A model generated the notes under the pieces. It saw only the letters and a list, made by a program, of their open reading frames with translations, was not told the origin of the DNA and did not search any database. A program made the position numbers and the translations under genes. From Marinobacter sp. ATCH36 (GTDB taxonomy: Bacteria; Pseudomonadota; Gammaproteobacteria; Pseudomonadales; Oleiphilaceae), in NCBI RefSeq assembly GCF_023555055.1, contig NZ_JAMJPL010000003.1, positions 1 through 64,000 on the forward strand: DNA of 64,000 nucleotides, read 5' to 3'. Shown here piece after piece: positions 35,274 to 45,199 of the stretch. How positions within the stretch are numbered: the first letter of the stretch is position 1; each line of letters opens with the position of its first letter.

Positions 35274-36311
35274 ATGTTCAAGGTAATTCGCAACCGCTGG
35301 CAGCATTGGGTTAATAAGCGGATTCCCCGCTCAGACCAGCGGTCTTTCGGGCAGCGCAATATCTTTATCCTGCCCACTGGCGCCGGTGTGGTGTTCGGTG
35401 TGCTGTTACTGATCATGCTGATCACCGGCATCAACTACCAGAACAGCCTGATTTACCTGCTGACCTTTTTGCTGAGCGCCGTTGTGGTTGCGGCCATGCA
35501 CCAGACCCATCGCAACCTGTCTGGCCTGGAACTTACTTTGATTCAGGCCGGCGAGGGCTTCGCCGGAGATGTCATTCCGTTCCGCCTGCGCGCGGTGTCT
35601 CCCCGCCACGATACCCTGGCACTGTCCCTGGCCTGCGATGATGTGGTTCTGAACCAGCAGCATATTCCCGCCGGCCAGCAGGCAGATCTGAACCTTTCCG
35701 TTCCCTCGCAACATCGTGGTTACCTGCAACCGGATCGTATCCTTGTGGAAACGCGCTTTCCCTTCGGTCTGTTCCGTGCCTGGTCCTGGTTGCGACCTGT
35801 TACCTCCGGCATCGTTTATCCCAATCCTGTGCCGGCACCGGATGTCACGAGTACGGTGCAAGACGGTGAAGAGCAGTCAAAATCCCGCTCGATTGATGGC
35901 AACGACCATGCGGATATCCGGCCCTGGCGCGAAGGCGATATGAGCCAGCGGGTGCAATGGAAACGCTACGCCCGCACCGGTGAGATGGTGATTGCAGACT
36001 GGGAAGGTGAGCAGGGCAGTCCCCACTGGCTCGATTACGAGGCCTTTTCCGGCCTGGACCGGGAGCTGCGCCTGGGATACCTGGCCCACCAGGTGCTTGA
36101 GCGGTCGCGGAACAACAGCCGTTTCGGCCTGAACCTGCCGGGGCAGGTGATTGAACCGGATACGGGCGCGGCACACGCTAATCGTTGCCTTAAGGCGTTG
36201 GCAGTGTTTGGGCTTGAGCAACCAAGAGAGGGCGGGCCATTACCCCATGGTACCCGCACCGGTGAGGGTGCTGGACATGCAATTCCTGCCAGCGGGAGGG
36301 GGGCGGCATGA
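35274..36311 (+). CDS. DUF58 domain membrane protein
   Basis: A 345-residue protein with two membrane segments at about 32-76 (FILPTGAGVVFGVLLLIMLITG and NSLIYLLTFLLSAVVVAAM), a beta-rich part, and the DUF58 signature SIDGNDHADIRPWREGDMSQRVQWKRYARTG, which is a VWA-like fold. In many bacteria it is encoded with a MoxR ATPase and a transglutaminase-like TgpA. Here tgpA overlaps it by 4 bases, while the MoxR gene of this type is not adjacent (one lies at 8137). Confidence 0.9.
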   Translation: MFKVIRNRWQHWVNKRIPRSDQRSFGQRNIFILPTGAGVVFGVLLLIMLITGINYQNSLIYLLTFLLSAVVVAAMHQTHRNLSGLELTLIQAGEGFAGDVIPFRLRAVSPRHDTLALSLACDDVVLNQQHIPAGQQADLNLSVPSQHRGYLQPDRILVETRFPFGLFRAWSWLRPVTSGIVYPNPVPAPDVTSTVQDGEEQSKSRSIDGNDHADIRPWREGDMSQRVQWKRYARTGEMVIADWEGEQGSPHWLDYEAFSGLDRELRLGYLAHQVLERSRNNSRFGLNLPGQVIEPDTGAAHANRCLKALAVFGLEQPREGGPLPHGTRTGEGAGHAIPASGRGAA

Positions 36312-38377
36312 TAAATCGGTTGCGAAAACGGGGCCGTTCCGTCGAATCCTTGGAGACCAACGAGCTGGTGTCAGGCAGGGCGTTGATCTGGCTGATTGCC
36401 AGTTTTGCCCTGCTGTTGGTGCCGCAATGGGATCGTTTGCCGGTATGGCTGATGGCCAGCTGCGCAGTGCTTGCGGGCTGGCGCTGGCTGGCCCAGTCCG
36501 GGCGTCTCAGGCTACCGGGCAAGTGGTTGCGAAGCGGCATAATGCTGACGCTGGTGGCGATCTACATAGCCACGGTGCAGGGGCGTTTCACGGTGGAGAC
36601 GGCATCGTCCTTCTTTGTGTTGGCGGTGGGTCTGAAGTGGCTGGAAACCCGCTCGGTGCGGGATTTCTACGTGCTGTTTTTCATCCTGGTGTATCTGGCG
36701 ACGGTCAACTTTCTGTTTCATCAGGAAATTCACTGGAGTGTGATCAACCTGGTGGGCGTTGCTCTGCTGTTGGTGGGCCTGCAGGTGGTGAATGCACCGG
36801 ATATCCCCGGGGCGATGAAATCCGGGTGGCGGCGCCTGGGTATGATGCTGGTGAAAACCCTGCCGATTGTGGTGCTGCTGTTCGTGTTCTTTCCCCGAAT
36901 GGCGCCGTTATGGAGCGTGCCGTTGGTATCCGGGGAAGCGCGCACCGGCATCAGCGATTCCATGACACCTGGTGATATCTCCAGCCTGGCCCAGAGCAGT
37001 GAACGGGCATTCCGGGTTACCTTTGGCGGAGAAACGCCACCTTACCGGGACCGGTATTGGCGCGGGCTGATTCTGGATCGGCTGGATGGCGAAACCTGGC
37101 AGCAGGGCTTCGGGCAACAGTTCCGAAGGCCGGGGCGCGTCTCCGTAGACGGCGGCGTAGGCGAACTGGCATCGAACCAGTACGATGTGCTGATGGAGCC
37201 CACCGACCAGACCTGGGCTTTCGCGCTGGAAGATTCCAGGGCGGTTTCCAACAACGTCAAACCCGATGATCAGGGGCTTTTCCGCTTTGACCGACCGGCG
37301 GACAGCTCTGTCAGATACCGAATGGCGATTGTCGATGATGGTTCCTCCGGTCAATTCGGTGCAGTACCCGACAACGCTCAGCGCTACCTGCAGTTGCCCC
37401 GCTCAGGCAACCCCAGGGCCAGGGAATTTGCGGAGGACCTGGCCGCAGAGTACGACAACCCGGGCGCCATTGTTCAACATCTGCTGGACCGCTTTCGCCA
37501 GCAGGAATACTTTTACACCCTGCGCCCACCTGCCATGCCGGAAGATGGAATCGATGCCCTGCTGTTTGATGAAAAGCGGGGATTCTGTGCCCATTACGCC
37601 GGTGCCGCCACGTTTGTGCTCCGTGCCGCGGGCATTCCGGCCCGGGTAGTGGTGGGATACCAGGGTGGCGATTCCGGTGCCGATGACGAATATCTGATTG
37701 TCCGTCAGTACGACGCCCACGCCTGGGTCGAGGCCTGGCTGCCGGGTCAGGGCTGGGTGCGGATGGACCCGACGGCCGCTATTGCCCCCCAGAGGATTGA
37801 ATCGGGCCTGCGGGACGCGATGGCGGAGGAGGGCTCCTTTCTGGAGAACGACTGGACCTCGCCTCAACGTTACGGTGACATGGCGATGCTTCAGTGGGCA
37901 TCGTTGCAGCTGGACCGGATGAATTACCACTGGCAGCGTTGGGTTGTAGGCTACCAGGGCCAATCCCAGATGGATCTGATGTCACGGTTGCCCGGCGGTC
38001 TCGGCATGCGGGAACTTGGTTATATCACCGCTGGTATCGTAGGTGTTGGTCTGCTGTTGGCCGGGCTGGTGAACGCCTGGCAATACCGGCGCTTTGAAAG
38101 TCGCGATCCATTCAGCCGTATTGTCACGCGCTGGCACCGCCTGTGTGACCGTGCCGGCGTCCCCGTGCGACACGGGGAGACTCCGTCGCAACTTGCATTT
38201 AGGCTATCCCGGGCAAAACCCGCTGCGGCAGGAACGGCAACCGCTTTTGCCCGTATGATCAACAAACATTACTATGGCCGGGAATTCGAAACCGGAAATT
38301 CGGCAGAGCTGGGCAGGATGAAACGTCTGCTGGCTACAATGAAACGACAGGCAGACCGGAAACAACAGGGTGAATGA
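36308..38377 (+). CDS. tgpA: TgpA-type transmembrane transglutaminase-like protein
   Basis: A 689-residue protein. A DUF3488 region with at least five membrane helices fills residues 25-200. A periplasmic transglutaminase-like domain follows with Cys in DEKRGFCAHYAGAATFV, His in YDAHAWVEAWLPGQGW and Asp in VRMDPTAAI. One more membrane helix (LGYITAGIVGVGLLLAGLV) and a cytoplasmic DUF4129-like tail complete it. The Pseudomonas homologue is reported to be essential and linked to the cell envelope. It overlaps the DUF58 gene (ATGA) and its stop lies directly before the holB start. Confidence 0.92.
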   Translation: MINRLRKRGRSVESLETNELVSGRALIWLIASFALLLVPQWDRLPVWLMASCAVLAGWRWLAQSGRLRLPGKWLRSGIMLTLVAIYIATVQGRFTVETASSFFVLAVGLKWLETRSVRDFYVLFFILVYLATVNFLFHQEIHWSVINLVGVALLLVGLQVVNAPDIPGAMKSGWRRLGMMLVKTLPIVVLLFVFFPRMAPLWSVPLVSGEARTGISDSMTPGDISSLAQSSERAFRVTFGGETPPYRDRYWRGLILDRLDGETWQQGFGQQFRRPGRVSVDGGVGELASNQYDVLMEPTDQTWAFALEDSRAVSNNVKPDDQGLFRFDRPADSSVRYRMAIVDDGSSGQFGAVPDNAQRYLQLPRSGNPRAREFAEDLAAEYDNPGAIVQHLLDRFRQQEYFYTLRPPAMPEDGIDALLFDEKRGFCAHYAGAATFVLRAAGIPARVVVGYQGGDSGADDEYLIVRQYDAHAWVEAWLPGQGWVRMDPTAAIAPQRIESGLRDAMAEEGSFLENDWTSPQRYGDMAMLQWASLQLDRMNYHWQRWVVGYQGQSQMDLMSRLPGGLGMRELGYITAGIVGVGLLLAGLVNAWQYRRFESRDPFSRIVTRWHRLCDRAGVPVRHGETPSQLAFRLSRAKPAAAGTATAFARMINKHYYGREFETGNSAELGRMKRLLATMKRQADRKQQGE

Positions 38378-39403
38378 GTGAACACGTCGATAGCAACAAT
38401 GGCCTGGCTGCAGGATAGCTGGAACAGGCTTATGCAGCGAATGGTCGGGGGCAGGCTGCCCCATGCGTTGCTGGTCACCGGCGAAAACGGCGTTGGCAAG
38501 CGTCTGTTTGCCGATGCCCTGGCAGGGCTGCTGGTCTGTGAGCGGCCGGACCGGGAGGGCGGTGCCCCCTGTGGCAGTTGCAAGCAGTGTGAACTGGTGT
38601 CTGCCGGTACCCACCCGGATATCCGTGTTTACACCCCTGAAAAGTCCCGGATGATAAAAATTGACCAGATCCGCGCACTGTCTTCGTTTGCCGTGGGTTC
38701 GCCGCAGGTAGCATCACGCAAGGTGGCGATTGTCGACCGGGCTGATCAACTTAATATCAACTCGGCCAATGCGCTGCTGAAGACTCTGGAGGAGCCGGCG
38801 GACGATGTCACACTGGTGTTGCTCCAGGAGAGCGGACGGCCGGTGCTGCCCACGATTCGTTCCCGTTGCCAGAGCTTGCTTATCAAGACACCCGGCAGAG
38901 ATCAGGCCGCTCATTGGCTGGCAGGTGCGGTTGAGGATATCGACGAAGGCAGCCGTCCAACCCCGGAGCAATGCGAGAAGGCGCTGGGCCTTGCAGCCAA
39001 TGCGCCACGCCTTGCTCTTGAGTACGCCACTGGTGATTTTATTACCGTCCGCGATGAAGCACTCGAGAACTTCCGGCGTTTCATGAAAGGCCAGCTTTCT
39101 GTTGCCGAGGCTGCAAAGCCCTTCAAAGCCATGGGGCTTGAAAGCGCGCTATGGCTTTTTGAAGGTTGGGCCGCCGACCTGGCGCGCATTGGCGCCGGAA
39201 TCCAGCCGCGGGACGAGGACGCGGGGGAAATGCTGATGTTCCTTGCCAGTCATAATCCGCCCTGGCGTGCCCATGAAATTCTGGATGCGATACATGAATC
39301 CCGGTCCGCCGGCGTTTACAACGTCAATCCGGAGTTTGAGGCCGGGCGGTTGCTGATCGCCTGGCAAAAACTGATGCCGGTGCGTCGCCCGGCAGCGGGG
39401 TGA
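38378..39403 (+). CDS. holB: DNA polymerase III subunit delta prime
   Basis: Clamp-loader subunit of 341 residues. It has the AAA+ core with GENGVGKRLFADAL, zinc cysteines (C54 and CGSCKQC), VAIVDRADQLNINSANALLKTLEEP and the SRC motif RSRCQSLLIK. The start is GTG at 38378, the base after the tgpA stop, with AGGGTGA upstream. It is followed by pilZ as in Pseudomonas. Confidence 0.95.
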   Translation: MNTSIATMAWLQDSWNRLMQRMVGGRLPHALLVTGENGVGKRLFADALAGLLVCERPDREGGAPCGSCKQCELVSAGTHPDIRVYTPEKSRMIKIDQIRALSSFAVGSPQVASRKVAIVDRADQLNINSANALLKTLEEPADDVTLVLLQESGRPVLPTIRSRCQSLLIKTPGRDQAAHWLAGAVEDIDEGSRPTPEQCEKALGLAANAPRLALEYATGDFITVRDEALENFRRFMKGQLSVAEAAKPFKAMGLESALWLFEGWAADLARIGAGIQPRDEDAGEMLMFLASHNPPWRAHEILDAIHESRSAGVYNVNPEFEAGRLLIAWQKLMPVRRPAAG

Positions 39404-39518
39404 TTTACACGGGCAGATGCCTGGCGGGATAGGGCAGTTTTGAATAACTACTGCTATGATTGCGAAATATCAGGAGTTTCCGGACTCCGGTCATCAAATA
39501 AAGAGATAGGTGTTTACT

Positions 39519-39869
39519 ATGGGGCCTGGTTTTGGCGCACGCAGTGGCATTCTTACCCTGACCATCAAGGACAAGGCGGTGCTTTATGCCGCCTATATGC
39601 CTTACATCCGGCAGGGTGGCCTGTTCATTCCCACGCAGAAACAATATCAGCTGGGTGACGAGGTTTTCCTGTTGCTCAATCTCATGGATGAACCGGAAAA
39701 GATTCCGGTGGCCGGTAAGGTTATCTGGATTACCCCCAAGGGGGCCCAGGGCAATCGCGCCGCTGGTATTGGTGTTCAGTTCAACGGTGATGACGAAACC
39801 GCTCGCACCAAGATCGAATCCTATCTGGCGGGTTCACTGAGCTCGGACCGACCCACCCACACCATGTAA
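39519..39869 (+). CDS. pilZ: Type IV pilus biogenesis protein PilZ
   Basis: A 116-residue single PilZ domain protein nearly identical in pattern to Pseudomonas PilZ (SGILTLTIKDKAVLYAAYMP, DEPEKIPVAGKVIWITPKGAQGNRAAGIGVQF). True PilZ proteins lack the RxxxR motif for cyclic-di-GMP; none is seen at the N-terminus here, so it acts through FimX and PilB in pilus assembly. The ATG at 39519 has AGGTG six bases upstream; a GTG at 39510 overlaps that site. FimV at 52529 is another pilus/polarity gene in the window. Confidence 0.94.
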   Translation: MGPGFGARSGILTLTIKDKAVLYAAYMPYIRQGGLFIPTQKQYQLGDEVFLLLNLMDEPEKIPVAGKVIWITPKGAQGNRAAGIGVQFNGDDETARTKIESYLAGSLSSDRPTHTM

Positions 39870-39877
39870 GCGCTTCA

Positions 39878-40795
39878 ATGAATGAGACTGCTTTGGATAC
39901 CCTGCGCGATACCAGGGATTCGCACCGGGAAATAAACTGGTCACTGAATCACATCACCCTCGCAGGCCTGCATTGGCCTGCTGAACGAACGAACAACAAT
40001 CCCCCTGTACTATTGATTCACGGCTGGTTGGATAATGCGTTGTCTTTTGCCCGGCTTGCACCGGAACTGGCCGGACGAAGGGATGTCTATGCACTGGATA
40101 TGGCGGGCCACGGCCATTCCGGACATCGGCCGCCGGGACAGGGCTATCAGTTGATGGATTATGTAGGCGACCTGGCGGAATTGGTCGAGACTCATTTTGG
40201 CAATGCGCCCGGTGGACGTGTTGATCTTGTTGGTCATTCCCTCGGCGGGATTGTCAATGTGCTTTATGCGGCGGCATTTCCTGAACGGGTACGCAGGCTG
40301 GTATTGATCGATAGTCTGGGACCTATCAGCCGCAAACCGGAGGAACTGATTGGCCAGCTCCGCAAGGCCATTAACAAGCGAATGACAGGTTCTGGGAAAC
40401 CGGTCGTATACCCAGATATCGCGGCAGCCGCCAAGGCCCGGGAGGGCGGTATGATTCCCCTGTCCCCGCAGGCGGCGACAATGCTGGTTGCCCGGAGTAT
40501 GAAACCATCAGGGGAGGGTTTCGTGTGGCGGGCAGATCCCCGTTTACGTCATCCTTCTATGTTGATGATGGATGAAGCACAGGTAATGGCCTGCCTGGAG
40601 AAAGTTGTTACCCCCACACGTTTCTTGCGTGCAGAGAAAGGGCTGCTTGCGAGTCGCCCTGAACTGGTTTCACGAACGAATGCCATTGCAGAGCTTGACC
40701 TGATAACCGTACCGGGTGGCCATCATTGCCACCTGGATGGAGATATCGGGCCGGTTGTCGATGCAGTCAGAGGTTTTTTAGACGATGCAGAATAA
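39878..40795 (+). CDS. Alpha/beta hydrolase
   Basis: A 305-residue serine hydrolase. The oxyanion strand is LLIHGWLDNALSF, the nucleophile elbow GHSLGG, and the catalytic His lies in PGGHHCHLDG near the end. A cap region about 150-215 is helical. No signal peptide is present. The substrate is unknown. It starts 8 bases after pilZ and overlaps the next gene by 11 bases. Confidence 0.85.
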   Translation: MNETALDTLRDTRDSHREINWSLNHITLAGLHWPAERTNNNPPVLLIHGWLDNALSFARLAPELAGRRDVYALDMAGHGHSGHRPPGQGYQLMDYVGDLAELVETHFGNAPGGRVDLVGHSLGGIVNVLYAAAFPERVRRLVLIDSLGPISRKPEELIGQLRKAINKRMTGSGKPVVYPDIAAAAKAREGGMIPLSPQAATMLVARSMKPSGEGFVWRADPRLRHPSMLMMDEAQVMACLEKVVTPTRFLRAEKGLLASRPELVSRTNAIAELDLITVPGGHHCHLDGDIGPVVDAVRGFLDDAE

Positions 40796-41687
40796 ACGCT
40801 TGTCGCAGTTATTAATGTTGTTTGCCGCTTTTTTCATGGGCGGCTCGGCCATGGTATCGGCACAAATGCCTCCACCCGAGGCGTTTCCGGATTCGCGGCT
40901 GGAGCGCGAGGTGGCCATTTCGTCGCCCGGGCACCTGGTGCTATTCAGCCCTGTCAGGGAGGTGAATAACGAAATCCGCTCCGCGTCGATGGCGCGGCTC
41001 CCGGTCAAGGGTGTCGGTCAGTTGTACGAAGTCCAGGGTGGTGCAAATCGTGAAGAAGCCCGTGATCATTATTTAAGAGAGCTTCAGACCCGTGGTGCCC
41101 AGGTCCTGTTCGAATGTACCGGTCGGAACTGCGGGCGTAGCAATGTCTGGGCCAACCAGATCTTTGGCCAGTCGAGCCTTTATGGGCGCGACAACAACCA
41201 GGATTACCTGGTGGCGGGGTCGGTCGACGAGAACGGCAAGCCCTGGCTGACGCTTGTTTACACGGTTACCCGCGCCAACCAGCGCCAGTATGTCTGGGTT
41301 GAGCACCTGGTCGCTCCCCAGGGCACCGAAGTCCCCGGCCTGGGTAATGAAAGCGCCCGAATCAAGGGGCCGATTATTGTACCCTGGCAGGGTGGCATTA
41401 CGTTCCGTTTTGAGTGGAGTGGTGCAGACCGCCGCGTTATTAATGATTGGGCCGGCGACGAGAGCGCCAGGGTAATACTGACTGCCTATTCGGAATTGAA
41501 AGAAGACGAGAGTTTTGAAGAGTCTGTTGCACGCGCCGAGGAAGCGGCGAAATCATTGGCCCAGGTGCTTGCCAAAAGCGGTATTTCAGAAAGCCAGCAG
41601 ACCATTATTACGGTTGGTCCCGCGGTTGTTATACCCAACCCCGACCGCCAGGGTGACCGGGTTGAAGTAATGGTGATTACAAGGTGA
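40785..41687 (+). CDS. DUF4892 domain exported protein
   Basis: A 300-residue exported protein with signal peptide (LLMLFAAFFMGGSAMVSA). The central part fits DUF4892 (FPDSRLEREVAIS ... CTGRNCGRSNVWANQIFGQ). The last 75 residues (VILTAYSELKEDESFEESVARAEEAAKSLAQVL ... GDRVEVMVITR) look like an OmpA-type peptidoglycan-binding fold, although the full set of binding residues is not obvious. One Cys pair may form a disulfide. It overlaps the hydrolase gene and probably shares its transcript. Confidence 0.8.
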   Translation: MQNKRLSQLLMLFAAFFMGGSAMVSAQMPPPEAFPDSRLEREVAISSPGHLVLFSPVREVNNEIRSASMARLPVKGVGQLYEVQGGANREEARDHYLRELQTRGAQVLFECTGRNCGRSNVWANQIFGQSSLYGRDNNQDYLVAGSVDENGKPWLTLVYTVTRANQRQYVWVEHLVAPQGTEVPGLGNESARIKGPIIVPWQGGITFRFEWSGADRRVINDWAGDESARVILTAYSELKEDESFEESVARAEEAAKSLAQVLAKSGISESQQTIITVGPAVVIPNPDRQGDRVEVMVITR

Positions 41688-41692
41688 AGGGG

Positions 41693-42913
41693 ATGAACAA
41701 GCCGACTGATTCCACCTCTCAGGACGAGGATCAGAAGCCCAAAGACGATATTTCGAAAATAGTGACCAGCACGGGCATTTCTGCCGCGCAGTCCGCCAGG
41801 AGCAAAGAAAGTCCTGCTTCGGTTAAACCCGGTAGGGGTAAAACCGTTGCATTGGCGCTGGGAAGTGGCGGGGCCAGAGGTTATGCCCACATCGGTGCCA
41901 TCGAGATACTCCATGAGCGCGGGTATGAGATTATCGCCATCTCCGGCTGCTCCATGGGCGCGTTGATTGGTGGTGTGTACGCTGCCGGGAAAATGAAAGA
42001 CTACAAGGACTGGGTGACAGGTCTGGGCCAGTTTGATGTGCTGAAACTGCTGGATGTGACCTTCAATTCCGTGGGCGCCATTCGCGGTGAGAAGATTTTT
42101 TCCGTTGTCCGGGAAATGATTGGTGATATCCGGATCGAAGACCTGCCGCTGGCTTATACGGCTGTCGCCACGGATCTTCTGGCTCACAAGGAAATCTGGT
42201 TCCAGGAGGGCCCGCTTGACCAGGCTATTCGTGCCTCCGTGGCCATTCCGAGTGTTGTGACACCGCTGGTGTTGAATGGCCGCGTATTGGTGGATGGCGC
42301 TTTACTGAATCCCTTACCGATTATTCCGACAATTTCCTCCCATGCGGATATGGTGGTTGCGGTGAATCTCAGTGGTGAAGATGACCGTAAACGTCGTCTT
42401 CCCGATGCTATGTTCGAAAACACCGGTGAGGGCGGTGTTGATATGGATGAGTGGGTGGACAAGGTCCGGGACAAGGCCTCCCGCTGGTTCGACTGGGATG
42501 CCATCAAGACCTTCGCGGCCAGCGCGGCGAAAAAAGAGCCCGGTGTGCCGGATTCACCGGAAGAAAAAATCAGCAAGGCCGTTGAAAAAAATGAATCCGG
42601 GAAAGGATCACCTGCCGTTAAACCCGAGCCGGCGAAGCAGAAGGATGACCACGAAACCATCGACTGGGACAAGCTGGGAATAGGCAAGTTCGATGTTATG
42701 AACCTGACCATTGAAACCATGCAGAGCGCCCTGGTGCAGTACAAGATTGCCGGGTATCCGCCGGATTTGCTGGTCAACATTCCCAAGAATGCTGGCCGCA
42801 GTTACGATTATCACAAGGCACCAGAGCTGATTCAGTTGGGACGCGAGCGCATGGCAGCAGCCCTGGACCGTTATGAAGAAAACCTCAGCAGCTCCGGCCC
42901 GCTGGCACTGTAA
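41693..42913 (+). CDS. Patatin-like phospholipase, RssA type
   Basis: A 406-residue protein with a disordered, charged N-terminus of about 45 residues, then a patatin domain: LALGSGGARGYAHIG (oxyanion), SGCSMG (nucleophile Ser) and VDGALLNPLP (dyad Asp). The region 280-330 is Lys/Glu-rich and low in complexity. The final part (MNLTIETMQSALVQYKIAGYPPDLLVNIP) matches the RssA/YlbK group. No signal peptide, so it is probably cytoplasmic or membrane-associated. The ATG at 41693 is used because AAGGTG lies 7 bases upstream. Confidence 0.87.
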   Translation: MNKPTDSTSQDEDQKPKDDISKIVTSTGISAAQSARSKESPASVKPGRGKTVALALGSGGARGYAHIGAIEILHERGYEIIAISGCSMGALIGGVYAAGKMKDYKDWVTGLGQFDVLKLLDVTFNSVGAIRGEKIFSVVREMIGDIRIEDLPLAYTAVATDLLAHKEIWFQEGPLDQAIRASVAIPSVVTPLVLNGRVLVDGALLNPLPIIPTISSHADMVVAVNLSGEDDRKRRLPDAMFENTGEGGVDMDEWVDKVRDKASRWFDWDAIKTFAASAAKKEPGVPDSPEEKISKAVEKNESGKGSPAVKPEPAKQKDDHETIDWDKLGIGKFDVMNLTIETMQSALVQYKIAGYPPDLLVNIPKNAGRSYDYHKAPELIQLGRERMAAALDRYEENLSSSGPLAL

Positions 42914-42973
42914 TCATGTCGGCAGGCGGGTATAATTCCGCTCCTTGACCATTTCCGGACAGGAAGAGAGCTT

Positions 42974-43858
42974 GTGACCAGCCCGATCGATGATCTGTAT
43001 ACCGTCAGGGACTACCTGCGGTACGTGTCCTCACGTTTTGCCGATTCGTCTCTGTTTTTTGGCCATGGGACCGACAATGTCTGGGACGAATCGGTCCAGC
43101 TGGTTATGCGCAGCCTTCACCTGCCGCTGGAAAACAACACCGTGTTTCTGGATGCCCGGTTGACCCGGGAGGAAAGGCAATTGATTGTCGACCGCATGGA
43201 GCGCCGCATTAGCGAGCGGGTACCGCTGGCCTACCTGCTGGGTGAAGCCTGGTTTATGGGGCTTCCGTTCCACGTGGATGAGCGTGTGCTGGTGCCCCGG
43301 TCCCCGCTGGGTGAACTGCTTGAGAGCGGTTTGCAGCCCTGGCTGGGGGAGCATCCGGTGGGCAGGGTGCTGGACCTGTGTACCGGTAGCGGTTGCATTG
43401 GTATTGCGGCGGCCACGGTGTTTGATGACGCGGACGTGGATCTTTCGGATATCTCGTCCGGTGCCCTGGAGGTTGCGGAGGCAAACATCGAGTATCATGA
43501 CGTTGGTGACCGCGTCAGAACCGTTCGTTCGGATGTGTTTGACGGCATCGATGGCCGTTACGATGTCATCCTCAGCAATCCTCCCTACGTAGACGCTGAG
43601 GACATGGCGGACATGCCGGCAGAATACCGCCATGAGCCGGAACTTGGGTTGTCTGCCGGTGGTGACGGGCTGGATATCGCGCACCGGATAATTGCGGGGG
43701 CCTCGAAGCACCTTAACCCGGGCGGTCTGCTGATCGTTGAGGTGGGCAACAGCTGGGTGGCGCTGCAGGAAGCCTATCCGGACCTGCCCTTTACCTGGCT
43801 GGAATTCGCGAACGGTGGTGACGGAGTGTTCCTGTTGACTGCTGAAGACCTACATTAA
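42974..43858 (+). CDS. prmB: 50S ribosomal protein L3 N5-glutamine methyltransferase
   Basis: S-adenosylmethionine-dependent enzyme that methylates a glutamine of ribosomal protein L3, 294 residues. [16 protein letters not shown] binds the cofactor and SNPPYVD binds the glutamine side chain. [15 protein letters not shown] and the gene position directly before aroC are typical of PrmB rather than PrmC. The start is GTG at 42974 with AGGAAGAG upstream. Confidence 0.94.
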   Translation: MTSPIDDLYTVRDYLRYVSSRFADSSLFFGHGTDNVWDESVQLVMRSLHLPLENNTVFLDARLTREERQLIVDRMERRISERVPLAYLLGEAWFMGLPFHVDERVLVPRSPLGELLESGLQPWLGEHPVGRVLDLCTGSGCIGIAAATVFDDADVDLSDISSGALEVAEANIEYHDVGDRVRTVRSDVFDGIDGRYDVILSNPPYVDAEDMADMPAEYRHEPELGLSAGGDGLDIAHRIIAGASKHLNPGGLLIVEVGNSWVALQEAYPDLPFTWLEFANGGDGVFLLTAEDLH

Positions 43859-43882
43859 TACCTATGGATAAGATACTGAATC

Positions 43883-44977
43883 ATGTCGGGAAATAGCTTC
43901 GGAAAACTGTTTACGGTCACCAGCTTTGGTGAAAGCCACGGTGCTGCGCTCGGGTGCATCATTGATGGCTGTCCGCCGGGACTGGAGCTGTCCTCAGAGG
44001 ATATGCAGCGTGATCTTGATCGCCGTAAACCCGGCACATCGCGCCACACAACCCAGCGCCGGGAAGCCGATGAAGTAAAGATTCTTTCGGGAGTGTTCGA
44101 GGGCAAAACTACAGGTACGCCGATCGGCCTGGTTATTGAGAATACTGACCAGCGCTCCAAGGACTATTCCAAAATTTCGGAACAGTTCCGTCCCGCTCAC
44201 GCCGATTACACCTACATGCACAAGTACGGCGTACGGGATTATCGGGGTGGAGGCCGTTCCTCAGCGCGGGAGACGGCCATGCGGGTAGCCGCGGGCGCGG
44301 TCGCGCGAAAGTTTCTGGAGCAACGGCTGGGTATAAAGATCCGGGGTTACCTGTCGCAACTGGGTCCTATAAAGATCGAAAAGCTGGACTGGGAACAGGT
44401 CGACCAGAATCCGTTCTTCTGTCCGGATGCCGATAAGGTGGCGGAGATGGAGGCTTACATGGATGCGCTGCGTAAAGAGGGTAACTCTATTGGCGCTCGT
44501 ATCAATGTGGTCGCGGAAGGTGTTCCTCCAGGTCTGGGAGAGCCTGTTTTTGATCGCCTGGATGCAGACCTGGCCCATGCGCTGATGAGCATTAATGCGG
44601 TGAAGGGCGTTGAAATTGGCGCCGGCTTTGGCTGTATTGACCAGAAGGGAACGGAGCACCGGGATGAGCTGACGCCTGAGGGATTCCTGTCCAACCATGC
44701 CGGCGGTGTTCTGGGTGGTATCTCTTCCGGTCAGCCGATTCTGGCGAGTATGGCGCTGAAGCCTACGTCCAGCCTGCGGTTGCCGGGGCGGAGCATTGAT
44801 GTGCATGGCAATCCGGTGGAGGTGATCACAACCGGGCGGCATGATCCCTGTGTGGGTATTCGGGCCACGCCGATTGCGGAGGCGATGATGGCGATTGTGT
44901 TGATGGACCACTATCTGCGCCACCGCGGGCAGAACGGAGACGTTTCAGTTTCCACCCCGGATATAGGCCAACGCTAA
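43883..44977 (+). CDS. aroC: Chorismate synthase
   Basis: Last step of the shikimate pathway, converting EPSP to chorismate with reduced FMN; 364 residues. Signatures are [47 protein letters not shown] and [17 protein letters not shown]. The product feeds pabB and the trp genes in this window. It starts 24 bases after prmB, and repeat-rich DNA follows. Confidence 0.98.
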   Translation: MSGNSFGKLFTVTSFGESHGAALGCIIDGCPPGLELSSEDMQRDLDRRKPGTSRHTTQRREADEVKILSGVFEGKTTGTPIGLVIENTDQRSKDYSKISEQFRPAHADYTYMHKYGVRDYRGGGRSSARETAMRVAAGAVARKFLEQRLGIKIRGYLSQLGPIKIEKLDWEQVDQNPFFCPDADKVAEMEAYMDALRKEGNSIGARINVVAEGVPPGLGEPVFDRLDADLAHALMSINAVKGVEIGAGFGCIDQKGTEHRDELTPEGFLSNHAGGVLGGISSGQPILASMALKPTSSLRLPGRSIDVHGNPVEVITTGRHDPCVGIRATPIAEAMMAIVLMDHYLRHRGQNGDVSVSTPDIGQR

Positions 44978-44994
44978 TACCAGCGAATCCACCC

Positions 44995-45027
44995 GTAGGT
45001 CGGATTAGCCAACGGCGTAATCCGACA
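44995..45027 (+). repeat. REP palindrome, copy 2, downstream of aroC
   Basis: GTAGGTCGGATTAG...CGTAATCCGACA; GTCGGATTA (44999-45007) pairs with TAATCCGAC (45018-45026). The GTAGG tail is on the left, opposite to copy 1. It lies 17 bases after the aroC stop and may act as a transcript end or mRNA-stabilising hairpin. Confidence 0.88.
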
Positions 45028-45067
45028 ACAGATAGGCCGTCTAAACTCGCGAATAGGCTCCGGCGAC

Positions 45068-45154
45068 AAACAGGGTTCAAAAAACGCCCGTAAATACGTC
45101 CCTGTAGGGCTCGGTCGCGCCATCCTTGGCGCTCCACGTTTTTGAACCCTGTTT
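45068..45154 (-). repeat. Modular palindromic element, copy A
   Basis: Outer arms AAACAGGGTTCAAAAA (from 45068) and TTTTTGAACCCTGTTT (to 45154) enclose a core with the hairpin GCGCCA-TCCT-TGGCGC (45117-45132) and CCCTGTAGGG (45100-45109). Read on the minus strand the core CGTGGAGCGCCA.GGATGGCG, then CGACCGAGCCC and ACGG.CGTTTT, matches copy B at 47417-47515, although the outer arms are unrelated. No coding capacity. Confidence 0.75.
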
Positions 45155-45199
45155 CCCGCCGAAGCCGCCAGATTTTTCTGATATCTCGAACGAGGTTTT

